Shown here: piece by piece, positions 47,569 to 55,937 of the stretch | Layout: every line of letters starts with the position of its first letter | Numbering within the stretch: the stretch's first letter is position 1 | Assembly (NCBI GenBank): GCA_022843925.1 | Contig: JALHMS010000013.1 | Location: forward strand, 33,857 to 97,856 | Source of the DNA: Burkholderiales bacterium | GTDB lineage: Bacteria; Pseudomonadota; Gammaproteobacteria; Burkholderiales; Ga0077523 | Direction of reading: 5' to 3' | DNA: 64,000 nt | Notes under the pieces: model-generated | Told to the model about the DNA's origin: nothing | What the model saw: only the letters and a program-made list of their open reading frames with translations | Database searches by the model: none | Position numbers and translations under genes: made by a program

Positions 47569-47589
47569 CACGGTCTCTCTTCTTCTTGG

Positions 47590-47638
47590 GGCGCGGGTCG
47601 CCGTCCCGACGGAGCTGCCGTCGATGCGGACCCGCGCC
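47590..47638 (-). promoter_or_regulatory. Nested hairpin in the leader of the giant exoprotein mRNA
   Basis: On the minus strand the leader has a perfect 10-bp outer stem, GGCGCGGGTC (47638-47629) pairing with GACCCGCGCC (47599-47590). It encloses a perfect inner hairpin CGACGG-CAGCT-CCGTCG. The outer stem ends about 21 bases before the ATG, next to the purine-rich AAGAAGAAGAGAG ribosome binding region. A translation-control or stabilising role is inferred. Confidence 0.5.
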
Positions 47639-47855
47639 TTCATGCATGTCTGGTGGTCGCCTCCCGCTTCGCAATCGGCGTGCGCAGGCGGGCCCGTTCG
47701 GTGCCCCCGCCATCGTGGGGGGACATTGCCCGGGCAGGTGCACAGCCACGGTTCGGGAGGGGGCAACCCGCGGTCCAGCGGCGGGCTGTCATCGAATCAG
47801 GGGGTTGCGCGGACGGAGACCGTCGTGGATCGGGCAGGCGTTTCTCGTGCGACCG

Positions 47856-47861
47856 ACTATA
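47856..47861 (-). promoter_or_regulatory. Candidate -10 box for the exoprotein-transporter operon
   Basis: TATAGT on the minus strand at 47861-47856 matches the -10 consensus at 5 of 6 positions. It would give a leader of about 280 bases containing the nested hairpin. No good -35 is visible at the right distance. Confidence 0.3.
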
Positions 47862-48019
47862 GACGCCACCGCGCGGCGCAGGAATCAGTCGAAAGTATCG
47901 GTCGGCCCGCGTATGGTCGGCCGGCGGGGCGTCCGGAGTGTAAAGCGGAGCGGCACCCGCGCCGGCACTGATCGTGCAATCGCGTCGCGCTATCTTCGAC
48001 CACCCCAGGGAGGTTCCCC

Positions 48020-48562
48020 GTGTCCCAGGCCCTGTTGCTCATCGATCTTCAGAACGACTATTTCCCCGGCGGGGCCTTCCCGCTGCCAGCCATCACCGCC
48101 TGCGTCGCCAACGCTGCGAAGGTGCTCGCGTGGGCCCGTGCGCGCGACGTTCGGGTGATCCACGTCCAGCACCGCGAACTCGATCCGGCGGTGGGATTCC
48201 TGCTCGACGGGTCAGTGGGCGCGGAGACCCACGTGGCGGTGGCCCCGGCGGATGGCGAGGCGGTGGTGGTGAAGCGCCACCCGAACGCGTTCCGCGACAC
48301 GACGCTCGTCGAGACCCTGGCGGACATCGATTCGGTGGTCGTCGTTGGCGCGATGAGCAACATGTGCGTCGACGCCACGGCCCGCGCGGCGGCGGATCTG
48401 GGTTACGGCGTGACGGTGGTGGAGGACGCCTGCGCGGCGTGCGATCTCGAGTTCGGCGGCAAGGCGATCCCGGCAGAGACCGTGCACGGCGCCTTCATGG
48501 CCGCGCTTGCGTCGGCCTACGGACGGGTCGTCAGCGCGGAGTCGTTGCTCGCGGAGGGATGA
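48020..48562 (+). CDS. Isochorismatase-family cysteine hydrolase
   Basis: A 180-residue alpha/beta hydrolase. The catalytic triad is readable: Asp9 in LLIDLQNDYF, Lys85 in VVKRHPNAF and Cys116 in MSNMCVDAT, the last preceded by the usual cis-peptide VGAMS. Proteins of this size and sequence hydrolyse amides such as nicotinamide, ureidoacrylate or N-carbamoyl compounds; the substrate is not determined. The start is GTG at 48020 with GGGAGG about 7 bases upstream. It lies between the exoprotein operon and an HDOD gene and has no evident operon partner. Confidence 0.9.
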   Translation: MSQALLLIDLQNDYFPGGAFPLPAITACVANAAKVLAWARARDVRVIHVQHRELDPAVGFLLDGSVGAETHVAVAPADGEAVVVKRHPNAFRDTTLVETLADIDSVVVVGAMSNMCVDATARAAADLGYGVTVVEDACAACDLEFGGKAIPAETVHGAFMAALASAYGRVVSAESLLAEG

Positions 48563-48584
48563 AGCGTGCGTGGCGGACGACGCG

Positions 48585-49541
48585 TCAGCGTTTCGCTTCG
48601 TTGAGGGCCTGGATCATGTCCTCGTGCACGTCTTCGAGGTCCTCGCTGCTCAGGCCCAGGTGCACGACCGCCCGGTCGAAGAGCGCCTGGCCGACCTCGT
48701 ACTCCTTCTCGCCCAGGATCTGTCCGATCAGGCGTTCCGCGATGTGCGTGGTCGCGATGAGGGACAGCGAGTTCCCGTGGAGCGTGGCGTCCGGCAGGTG
48801 GTAGACGTCGCGCTCGTGGTGCAGCCGGATGGCGTTGATGAGCGGCGCCGGCAGCCCCCAGTTGCGCACCAGCAGCGATCCGATGACCGGGTGGGTGCAC
48901 GGGAAGTAGTCCTTCTCGGAGTCCACCAGCAGATCCCCCGTCGCGCGGCAGATCGTCAGCACCTTCTCGTACTCCGGATACCGCCGCAGCATCAGCGGGA
49001 TCCCCGCGTCGTGGAAGAGCGCATACGTGTAGGCCGCGTCGGGCGAGATGCCGTACTGCCGCTTCGCGATCATCCCCGAGCCCAGCGCCACCGCGGACGT
49101 CTTGGCCCAGTAGCCGTCGAGGAACGCAGCCGAGGGGCCTTTCAGGGTCTCGCGCAGCGCCGCGGCGACGACCACGCAGACGACGTTGATCGTGCCGAGG
49201 CGTTCCAGCGCGCGGCGGACCGTGGTGATCGGCGCGCCGGCGCGGAACAGGGGCGAGTTGGCGAGCTTGATGGTGATGGCGGCCATGCCGACATCGGCTG
49301 AGATGGTCTTCGCCAGGCGGACGACGTCGGGGATGTCCTTCTGCGCCTCCCGCATCGCGTCGATCACGATGGCGGGGCAGGGGGGGATGTCGATCGTCGC
49401 GAAAACCTTGTCGATCTCCTCGTTCGTCAACTCCTGGGGCGGCGGTGCGATCGGCTCGACGCCTCCTGCGCGGGTGTCCTGGGGGGGCTTGGCGGTCCCG
49501 TGGGCGGGCGGCGTGCGTAGGGTCGTGGACATGGGCGTCAT
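48585..49541 (-). CDS. HDOD-domain signalling protein
   Basis: A 318-residue protein. Its N-terminal 40 residues are Pro/Thr-rich and probably disordered, and the rest is an HDOD domain. Family hallmarks are IPPCPAIVIDAMREAQ, a TISADVGMAAITIKLANSPLF segment and CTHPVIGSLLVRNWGLPAPL with the late IRLHHE. HDOD proteins act as non-enzymatic signalling scaffolds, often linked to motility or cyclic di-GMP. ATGs at 49541 and 49532 both lack a clear Shine-Dalgarno, and I use the longer. The frame stays open upstream without family similarity. It converges with the isochorismatase gene, 22 bases apart. Confidence 0.85.
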   Translation of the reverse strand: MTPMSTTLRTPPAHGTAKPPQDTRAGGVEPIAPPPQELTNEEIDKVFATIDIPPCPAIVIDAMREAQKDIPDVVRLAKTISADVGMAAITIKLANSPLFRAGAPITTVRRALERLGTINVVCVVVAAALRETLKGPSAAFLDGYWAKTSAVALGSGMIAKRQYGISPDAAYTYALFHDAGIPLMLRRYPEYEKVLTICRATGDLLVDSEKDYFPCTHPVIGSLLVRNWGLPAPLINAIRLHHERDVYHLPDATLHGNSLSLIATTHIAERLIGQILGEKEYEVGQALFDRAVVHLGLSSEDLEDVHEDMIQALNEAKR

Positions 49542-49873
49542 CGTGTGTCGGCGGCGCCGGCTGGATGCCGGGCACCCGCCTTCATCGGCCCTCGGCCACA
49601 CGCCTTGATACCCCGGCGCCGGGGCCGAGGTCGCTGCTCTCCAACGGTGCGTCAGGCCCGCAGATGGTGCGTCGAATGCATCCGTTTTGCGCGCTCCTCG
49701 TGCATGACGTTCCGGGGTGCACCTGCTGGCGAGGCGTGATCCGCCCTTCGAGGGCGGCAAAGCCGCTGCGTGGCCCGCGGATTGCGAAAAGCCGCCCGGG
49801 AGCCACGGCACGCGGGTGGCCCCTGCGAGCCGGCCGGACGCCGGATCCATGCAGCACTCACGGAGGGGAGATC
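49542..49873. other. Divergent intergenic region, HDOD gene and liv operon
   Basis: This 332-base gap contains the perfect 14-bp palindrome CCCCGGCGCCGGGG (49611-49624) and a hairpin CCGCCC-TTCGA-GGGCGG (49741-49757). The liv ribosome binding site GGAGGGGAG is at 49862-49870. I see no clear sigma-70 promoter and no gene. Confidence 0.5.
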
Positions 49874-51082
49874 ATGAACAGGGGGCGATCCGTCGCACGG
49901 ACCGGCCGGTCGGCGCTCGGCATCCTGGTCGCGCTGCTGGCCATCGCCGGACCGACGGCGGCCCAGACGGTGCGCATCGGCGCGCCGCTCGCGCTCACCG
50001 GGGGTCTGGCCGACGAGGGCAAGAAGCAGCAGGTGGCCTACGACATCTGGGTCAAGCGGGTGAACGCCGCCGGCGGCATGACAGTCGGCGCGAAGAAGCT
50101 GAAGGTCGAGATCGTCTCTTACGACTACCAGACCAACGAGCAGCGCGCGAGCCAGATCGCCGAGAAGCTCATCACCCAGGACAAGGTCGACTTCCTCACG
50201 GCACCGTTCGGATCGGGCCACACCAAGGTGGTCGCCGGCGTCGCCGAGCGCTACGGCGTGCCCGTCGTCGCCTCGGTGGCGTCGTCGGAATCGGTCTTCA
50301 ACCAGGGGTTCCGAAATCTCTTCGGCACGCTCGCACCCAATGCGGGCCTGACCGACGGCCTCGTGAAGCTCGTCGCGAAGCAGCTCCCCGCCACGCGGCG
50401 CATCGCCGTGCTCGGCCGCGAGGACGTCTTCCCCAAGTCGATGGCCGCTGCGATGGTCGACGCCGCAAAGCGCGGCACACTGGAGGTCGTCTACAACGAA
50501 CTGTATCCGGTGGGCTCGATGGACTTCTCGGCGCCACTCGCGAAGATCAAGTCGCTGAAGCCGGACTGGATCTTCGTGGCCGGCTACACCAAGGACCTCG
50601 TGCTCGCCCGCAAGCAGATGGCGGATCTCGGTGTGACCGCGCCGGTGGTGACCATGGTCACCGGGCCCGCGTACCGCGAGTTCGCCGAGGCGCTCGGTCC
50701 GCTGGCCGAAGGCGTCACCAGCGCGACGTGGTGGGTGCCCGCCCTCGCGTTCCGCAGCGACGACGTCTTCGGCACGACGCAGGCGTTCACCGCCGACTTC
50801 CAGGCCCGGGAGAAGGGCGAGCCCGACTACGTGCACGCCTCCGCGGCCGCGGCCCTCGTGGCGCTGCAGAAGGCCGTCGAGAAGGCCGGGACGCTCGACA
50901 AGGCGAAAGTGCGCGATGCGCTGGCCGCGCTCGACATCGTCACCTTCTACGGCCCCATCCGCTTTTCGCCCAACGGCATGAATGCGGGGCGCGATCTCCC
51001 GATCATCCAGGTGCAGGGCGGGAAGGCCATCGTGCTCCAGCCCGAGGCGCTCAAGCAGGGCACCCTGCGGCCCATGAAATGA
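49874..51082 (+). CDS. Liv-type ABC transporter periplasmic substrate-binding protein
   Basis: A 402-residue type I periplasmic binding protein of the LivK/amide-binding class. It has a signal peptide ending GPTAAQ, then TVRIGAPLALTGGLADEGK, the hinge-spanning TAPFGSGHTKVVAGVAERYGVP and FRNLFGTLAPN. The ligand of this broad family can be an amino acid, amide, urea or aromatic acid. The start is ATG at 49874 behind GGAGGGGAG. It is the first gene of a six-gene operon (livKHMGF and a DUF1116 gene), so the ligand is probably the compound processed downstream rather than leucine. Confidence 0.92.
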   Translation: MNRGRSVARTGRSALGILVALLAIAGPTAAQTVRIGAPLALTGGLADEGKKQQVAYDIWVKRVNAAGGMTVGAKKLKVEIVSYDYQTNEQRASQIAEKLITQDKVDFLTAPFGSGHTKVVAGVAERYGVPVVASVASSESVFNQGFRNLFGTLAPNAGLTDGLVKLVAKQLPATRRIAVLGREDVFPKSMAAAMVDAAKRGTLEVVYNELYPVGSMDFSAPLAKIKSLKPDWIFVAGYTKDLVLARKQMADLGVTAPVVTMVTGPAYREFAEALGPLAEGVTSATWWVPALAFRSDDVFGTTQAFTADFQAREKGEPDYVHASAAAALVALQKAVEKAGTLDKAKVRDALAALDIVTFYGPIRFSPNGMNAGRDLPIIQVQGGKAIVLQPEALKQGTLRPMK

Positions 51083-51101
51083 CGCGCACCGACGGGGCAC
51101 C

Positions 51102-51968
51102 ATGAGCGCCCTCTACGCGCAGGTCCTGCTGAACGGGTTGATGCTGGGCGCGCTGTACGCCTGCATCGCGGTCGGCTTCTCGCTCGTCTGGGGCGTGCTG
51201 AACGTGATCAGCATGATGCACGGCTCGTTCGTGATCCTCGCCGGCTATCTCACGTGCGCCGCCTTCACGGGTGCGGGCATCCATCCGTTCGCGGCGTTGG
51301 TGCCGGTGGCGCTTGTGCTCCTGCTCCTCGGATACTTCCTGCAACTGGGCCTCATCAACCGCGTCGTGTCGCAGCCGGTGCTGACCACGCTCACGCTGAC
51401 GTTCGGGCTCGACATGATTCTCTACAACCTGATGAACGTCTGGTTCGAGGCGACGCCGCGCCGCGTCACGCTCGATCTCGGACGCCTCGAGTTCGGCGAG
51501 GTGGTGCTGCCCCTCGACCGCGCGGCCGCGATGGTGCTCGCGCTGGCCATGACCGGGCTCCTGTACGTGATCCTCCGCGGGTCGCGCCTCGGCCGCGCCA
51601 TCGTCGCCGTGCGCATGGACCGCGACGCCGCTGCGCTCATGGGCATCCGGGTGCCGCGCGTCTACGCCGCGACGTTCGGACTCGGCACCATGATGGCCGG
51701 GGCGTGCGGCGCGCTGCTGGCGCTCGTCTACCCGATCACCACGAACGTCACCGGGCAGCTGCTCGGGAAGGCATTCATCGTGTGCGTGATCGGCGGTCTC
51801 GGCACGGTGCCGGGCGCGCTCGCCGGCGGCCTCGTGCTGGGCCTGGTCGAGAGCTTCGGCGGTCACTGGTTCGGTCCGCAGGTGGCGCCGCTGCTCGGGT
51901 TCGCGCTGATGCTCCTGCTCCTGGCCGTCAAGCCGACCGGGCTCTTCGGTCAGCGGGGGTACGAGTGA
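51102..51968 (+). CDS. LivH-type ABC transporter permease
   Basis: A 288-residue inner-membrane permease with about eight transmembrane segments. It has the typical start LLNGLMLGALYACIAVGFSLVWGVLNV and the cytoplasmic coupling loop GRAIVAVRMDRDAAALMGI. The C-terminal VKPTGLFGQRG is the usual ending of LivH. It starts 19 bases after the binding-protein gene and overlaps the next gene by four bases (GTGA), so the operon is translationally coupled. Confidence 0.92.
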   Translation: MSALYAQVLLNGLMLGALYACIAVGFSLVWGVLNVISMMHGSFVILAGYLTCAAFTGAGIHPFAALVPVALVLLLLGYFLQLGLINRVVSQPVLTTLTLTFGLDMILYNLMNVWFEATPRRVTLDLGRLEFGEVVLPLDRAAAMVLALAMTGLLYVILRGSRLGRAIVAVRMDRDAAALMGIRVPRVYAATFGLGTMMAGACGALLALVYPITTNVTGQLLGKAFIVCVIGGLGTVPGALAGGLVLGLVESFGGHWFGPQVAPLLGFALMLLLLAVKPTGLFGQRGYE

Positions 51969-52912
51969 TCGGCGCGGCGGTCAGCCGGAGACTCGGTCCC
52001 CGCGGACTGCCGTGGGTGGCCGGGTTGTGGCTCGTCGTGCTCGCGCTGTCGCCGCTCTACGGTGACAACTACATCGTGAAGATCGCGACGTTCGTCGCGC
52101 TGTACGGTGTGCTCGCGCTGTCGTGGAACTTCATCGGCGGCTACGCCGGCTATCCGTCGTTCGCCACCGGGGCCTTCGTGGGCCTCGGTGCCTACGCGGG
52201 CGCGATCTGCCAGAACGCCGGGGTCCCGATGATCGTCGCGTGGCTGCTGGCGGCCGTCATCGTCGCGGCCGTCGCGGCGGCGATGGGGCCCGTCATCCTG
52301 CGGCTCCGCGGCCACTACTTCGCGATCGGATCCATCTCGCTCGTCGAGATCGGGTCGGTGCTCGCGTCCAACTGGTCGAGTCTCACCGGCGGCGGCGAGG
52401 GGCTCAACGTGCGGTTCCTGCCGGGTGGCCCCGACTTCATCGCGCGCTTCTTCCTCTACGCGATGCTCGCGATCCTCGTCGCGGCGCTCGCCACGACCCT
52501 CTTGGTCGACCGCGGGCGGCTGGGCTTCGGCCTGCGCTGCATCGCCCAGAACGAGGACGCTGCCGAGATGGTGGGCGTTCCCTCCACGCGCTACAAGATC
52601 GCGGCCTTCGTGCTCTCGGGCGTGTTCTGCGGCGCAGCCGGTGCGGCCTACGCGTCGTGGGTCGGCTACATCGCACCGGCCGACGCCTTCAGTATCCTGC
52701 TCACGGTGAAGGTGCCCGTGATGGTCCTGCTGGGCGGCGCCGGATCGGTGCTCGGGCCGCTCATCGGTTCCGCCGCGCTGGTCCTGCTGGAAGAGACCGT
52801 GTGGGCGCGCTTCCTCGAATATCACCAGGCCATCCTCGGCGCGATCATCGTTGCGCTGATCTTCTTCCTGCCGGGCGGCCTGCTGGGTCTGCGGCTGCGG
52901 TGGCGATCGTGA
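51965..52912 (+). CDS. LivM-type ABC transporter permease
   Basis: A 315-residue inner-membrane permease. It contains LSWNFIGGYAGYPSFATGAFVGLGAY and the later coupling loop GLRCIAQNEDAAEMVGVPSTRYK, both hallmarks of LivM. It ends near FFLPGGLLGL. The GTG at 51965 overlaps the livH stop codon by four bases, and its own stop overlaps the livG GTG in the same way. It forms the membrane heterodimer with the preceding permease. Confidence 0.92.
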   Translation: MIGAAVSRRLGPRGLPWVAGLWLVVLALSPLYGDNYIVKIATFVALYGVLALSWNFIGGYAGYPSFATGAFVGLGAYAGAICQNAGVPMIVAWLLAAVIVAAVAAAMGPVILRLRGHYFAIGSISLVEIGSVLASNWSSLTGGGEGLNVRFLPGGPDFIARFFLYAMLAILVAALATTLLVDRGRLGFGLRCIAQNEDAAEMVGVPSTRYKIAAFVLSGVFCGAAGAAYASWVGYIAPADAFSILLTVKVPVMVLLGGAGSVLGPLIGSAALVLLEETVWARFLEYHQAILGAIIVALIFFLPGGLLGLRLRWRS

Positions 52913-53694
52913 AGCCACTCCTCGAGGTCGAGAAGCTCTCGAAGCGGTTCGGCGGCGTGCACGCGGTCCGCGACGTGAGCTTCACGATCGGATCCGGGGA
53001 GATCGTGGGCCTCATCGGGCCGAACGGCGCGGGCAAGACCACGCTCGTGAATCTGCTGACCGGCGTGCATCGGCCGAGCGGCGGCGTCGTGCGCTTCGAG
53101 GGCGTCGACGTCACGGCGCAGCGCCCCCACGAGGCCGCGCGGCGGGGCCTCGCGCGCACGTTCCAGATCGTCCAGCCGTTCCCGCGCATGACCGTGCTGG
53201 AGAACGTCGCGGCCGGGGCGCTGTTCGCGGGGCAGGCCGGCTCGCGTGCGGAGGCGGAACGGCTCGCGGCGGGCTATCTCTCGGTGGTCGGGCTGGACCG
53301 CGAATCGCAGCGGCTCGCCGCCACGCTGACGCTGCCGTCGCGCAAGCGGCTGGAACTCGCGAAGAGCCTGGCGATGCGCCCGAAGCTGCTGCTGCTCGAC
53401 GAGGTCAACGCGGGGCTCAACACCAGCGAGATCGACGGCGCGCTCGCGCTGATCCGCCGCATCGCCGCAAGCGGCATCACGGTCGTCCTCATCGAGCATC
53501 TGATGAAGGTGGTGCTGTCGCTGTCGCAGCGCGTGCTGGTGCTGCATCACGGGCAGCTGCTCGCGTCGGGTGCACCGGAAGACGTCATGCGCGATCCGCA
53601 GGTGGTCGAGGCGTATCTCGGGGCGCGCTTCGCCGCGCGCTTTGCCGGTGGCAACGCGAAGTCCGACGCGAAGTCGGAGGAGAGTCATGGCTGA
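52909..53694 (+). CDS. LivG-type ABC transporter ATPase
   Basis: A 261-residue ATP-binding subunit with Walker A GPNGAGKTT and Walker B KLLLLDE followed by VNAGLN. The ABC signature, normally LSGGQ, reads LPSRKRLELAKSLA here. This is a variant I associate with one branch of LivG proteins rather than a sign of decay. The GTG at 52909 overlaps livM by four bases, and the 3' end overlaps livF by eight. The C-terminus has a short Ala/Lys/Ser-rich tail. Confidence 0.9.
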   Translation: MKPLLEVEKLSKRFGGVHAVRDVSFTIGSGEIVGLIGPNGAGKTTLVNLLTGVHRPSGGVVRFEGVDVTAQRPHEAARRGLARTFQIVQPFPRMTVLENVAAGALFAGQAGSRAEAERLAAGYLSVVGLDRESQRLAATLTLPSRKRLELAKSLAMRPKLLLLDEVNAGLNTSEIDGALALIRRIAASGITVVLIEHLMKVVLSLSQRVLVLHHGQLLASGAPEDVMRDPQVVEAYLGARFAARFAGGNAKSDAKSEESHG

Positions 53695-54409
53695 GCCCCT
53701 CCTGCAGGTGCGCGGTCTCCAGGCGGGTTACGGCGAGGTGCGCGTGCTGTGGGGCGTCGACCTCGACGTCGCGTCGGAGGGCATCACCTGCATCGTCGGC
53801 GCGAACGGCGCGGGCAAGACGACGCTGCTGCGCACGATCTCCGGGCTCGTGTCCCCCACGGCGGGCAGCATCACCCTCGGGGGGCGCGATCTGGCCGGTG
53901 CGTCGTGCGATCGCATCCTCGGCGCGGGCATCGCGCACGTGCCCGAGGGGCGGCGCCTGTTCCGCGGCATGACTGTCCGCGACAACCTGCTGCTCGGCGC
54001 CTATCTCCGCTCCGCGAGCCGTGCGGAACTGGAGCGCGATCTCGACCGCCTCTACACGCTCTTCCCGATCCTCGGCACGCGCCGGCGGCAGGACGCCACG
54101 ACGATGTCCGGCGGCGAACAGCAGATGTGCGCCATCGGACGCGGTCTCATGGCGCGCCCGCGGCTCCTGATGATCGACGAACTCTCGCTGGGTCTCGCGC
54201 CGCGCGCCGTCGACGATCTCGGCGTGGCGCTGCAGGCCATCGTGCGCGACGGACTGTCGATCCTCCTCGTGGAGCAGGACGTCCTCACGGCGTTCGATCT
54301 CGCGGACCATGCGTACGTCGTCGAGACCGGACGCATCGCGGCCGCCGGCGACCCTGATACGCTCGCGGCCGACCCGCGCATCCGCGACGCATACCTGGGC
54401 ACTGTTTAA
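53687..54409 (+). CDS. LivF-type ABC transporter ATPase
   Basis: A 240-residue ATP-binding subunit with Walker A GANGAGKTT, signature MSGGEQQMCAIGRGL, Walker B LLMIDELSLGLAP and the switch LLVEQD. AHVPEGRRLFRGMTV is the usual LivF landmark. It partners the preceding LivG. The stop codon TAA shares its last base with the ATG of the following DUF1116 gene, tying that gene to the transporter operon. Confidence 0.92.
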   Translation: MAEPLLQVRGLQAGYGEVRVLWGVDLDVASEGITCIVGANGAGKTTLLRTISGLVSPTAGSITLGGRDLAGASCDRILGAGIAHVPEGRRLFRGMTVRDNLLLGAYLRSASRAELERDLDRLYTLFPILGTRRRQDATTMSGGEQQMCAIGRGLMARPRLLMIDELSLGLAPRAVDDLGVALQAIVRDGLSILLVEQDVLTAFDLADHAYVVETGRIAAAGDPDTLAADPRIRDAYLGTV

Positions 54410-55524
54410 TGAGTACTTTCGATCTTCCGTCCCCCATGTGGACCGCCGTGCGCGCTGCCTCCGGCGCCGTCGGCCTGCCGAAGCGCACGCTGCTGCACGC
54501 CGGCCCGCCCTTCGTCGATCCTTACCAGCCCTCGGCGCCGGTGTTGTCGTCGGCCGTGCTCGCGTGCCGTCACGAAGGCTGGTCGCGCGACGACGCCGAG
54601 GCCGAGGCGATGATCCTCGACGGCCGCGTCCGTCTCCGGTCGGCGCACGACTTCGGCGTCGTCACGCCGCTCGCCGAGGTGGTGTCGCCGCGCACGCCGC
54701 TCATGGCCGTGATGGATGCGAACGACGGGTCCCGCCTCGCGTGGTCGCCGCTCGCGAGCGGCCCGGGGCCGCAGATGCGTTTCGGCACGCGCAACGCCGC
54801 CGTGCTCGACCGGCACACGTGGCGCGACGACGTGCTCGCGCCGATGCTGTCGTCCGCGCTGCGCGAACCGATCGATCTCGTGGGGCCGGCCCGCGCCGCC
54901 CTCGATGCCGGCGAGGATCTCCACGGCAACACGGCGACCGCGACGGCCGCCATCGCCCGTGTGCTCGACGCCCGATTGCCGCGCACGGCCGAAGGCGACG
55001 ATGCGCGCGCGATGCTCGCAGCCTCGCCGCTCTTCTTCCTGACGCTCTGGATGGCCGCCTGTCGCACGCTGGTGATGGCGCTGGCGGAAGGGCGCCCGGG
55101 GTTGATCGTCGCGCTGGCCGGCAACGGCATCGACGTCGGCATCCGCCTCGCGGGTCGGCCTCAGCAGTGGATCACCGGACCCGCAGCGCCGCCGGAAGGC
55201 GGGCGCATGGATCCGTCGTCGACGGCAGCGGTGAGCCCGATGATCGGCGACAGCGGCGTGATCGATGCAGCGGGATTCGGCGGTCAGCGGTCGGAGGGTT
55301 CGCTCGCGCGGGCGCATCTGCTGGTGCCGCACGCAGGGCTCGGGGCATCGATCGGCCTCGATGCCTCGCAACTCGTCGCCGCCGACGCGCCGCCGATCGT
55401 GAACATCGGGATGATCGCCGCCGACGGGCTCGGCGGACTGCTCGGACGCGGGGTCTACCGACCGCCGCCGGAACTCTTCCGCGCGGCCATCACCGAGACG
55501 ATGGCGCGCACGATGCCGACGTAA
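54409..55524 (+). CDS. DUF1116 (AllG/YlbE-like) protein co-transcribed with the liv operon
   Basis: A 371-residue protein that I assign to DUF1116 by overall pattern, for example VVTPLAEVVSPRTPLMAVMD, HGNTATATAAIARVLD and VALAGNGIDVGIRLAG. In Escherichia coli the DUF1116 protein AllG works with FdrA/AllF and AllH in oxamate transcarbamoylase activity during allantoin degradation. No AllF or AllH partner is visible here, so the reaction may differ. Its ATG overlaps the livF stop by one base. Its 3' end overlaps, by 70 bases, the 3' end of the molybdenum-hydroxylase small subunit gene on the other strand. Confidence 0.72.
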   Translation: MSTFDLPSPMWTAVRAASGAVGLPKRTLLHAGPPFVDPYQPSAPVLSSAVLACRHEGWSRDDAEAEAMILDGRVRLRSAHDFGVVTPLAEVVSPRTPLMAVMDANDGSRLAWSPLASGPGPQMRFGTRNAAVLDRHTWRDDVLAPMLSSALREPIDLVGPARAALDAGEDLHGNTATATAAIARVLDARLPRTAEGDDARAMLAASPLFFLTLWMAACRTLVMALAEGRPGLIVALAGNGIDVGIRLAGRPQQWITGPAAPPEGGRMDPSSTAAVSPMIGDSGVIDAAGFGGQRSEGSLARAHLLVPHAGLGASIGLDASQLVAADAPPIVNIGMIAADGLGGLLGRGVYRPPPELFRAAITETMARTMPT

Positions 55525-55937
55525 CCCGTGCACCGGCAGAGGTTGCCGGAGAGTTCCTCGCGGATGCGTGCCTCGTCGGCGTCGGGAAGCCGCGTCACGA
55601 TGTCGCGCGCGGTGACGAGCATCCCCGGCGTGCAGTAGCCGCACTGCAGCGCGTGCTCGGCGTTGAACGCGGCGCGCAGTTCGATCATCACGGGGTCGTC
55701 GTCGAAGCCCTCGATGGTGCGGACCGATGCGCCGTCGCAGGCAACCGCGAACGCGATGCACGAGCGCGCGGGCGCACCGTCGATCTCCAGAGTGCAGGCA
55801 CCACACACGCCGTGCTCGCAGCCGACGTTGGTCCCCGTGAGGTTCAGCTCGTCGCGCAGGAAATCCACGAGATTGCGACGCGGGGCGACGTCGCGTTCGA
55901 CCGCCTGTCCGTTCACCTTCAGCGCGATGCGGGTCAT
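55455..55937 (-). CDS. Molybdenum hydroxylase small subunit, [2Fe-2S] (CoxS/XdhC-like)
   Basis: A 160-residue electron-transfer subunit with two [2Fe-2S] clusters. The plant-ferredoxin-type cluster is ligated by GCEHGVCGAC and a following Cys. The second uses CGYCTPGM and CRCTGY. It passes electrons from the Mo-containing large subunit to the FAD subunit. The ATG at 55937 overlaps the FAD-subunit stop by four bases (ATGA). It is the last gene of the operon and its 3' end overlaps the convergent DUF1116 gene. Confidence 0.93.
   Translation of the reverse strand: MTRIALKVNGQAVERDVAPRRNLVDFLRDELNLTGTNVGCEHGVCGACTLEIDGAPARSCIAFAVACDGASVRTIEGFDDDPVMIELRAAFNAEHALQCGYCTPGMLVTARDIVTRLPDADEARIREELSGNLCRCTGYVGIVRAIVSVMAARKSSGGGR

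Larger units (their letters stand above)
47569..48019. other. Divergent intergenic region, exoprotein and isochorismatase-like genes
   Basis: This 451-base gap contains the long leader of the giant exoprotein with its nested hairpin and a candidate -10 box. It also holds GGGAGG, the ribosome binding site of the rightward gene. I see no further gene and no match to the cyclic di-GMP riboswitches that precede some adhesin genes. Confidence 0.5.

Noticed and set aside
47569..48019. Cyclic di-GMP riboswitch upstream of the adhesin
   Set aside because: No match to the conserved GEMM core was found; only the nested hairpin is visible.
52909..53694. Inactive LivG because the LSGGQ signature is missing
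   Set aside because: The LPSRKRLELA variant with intact Walker motifs fits a known-looking branch of LivG proteins, and the rest of the operon is intact.
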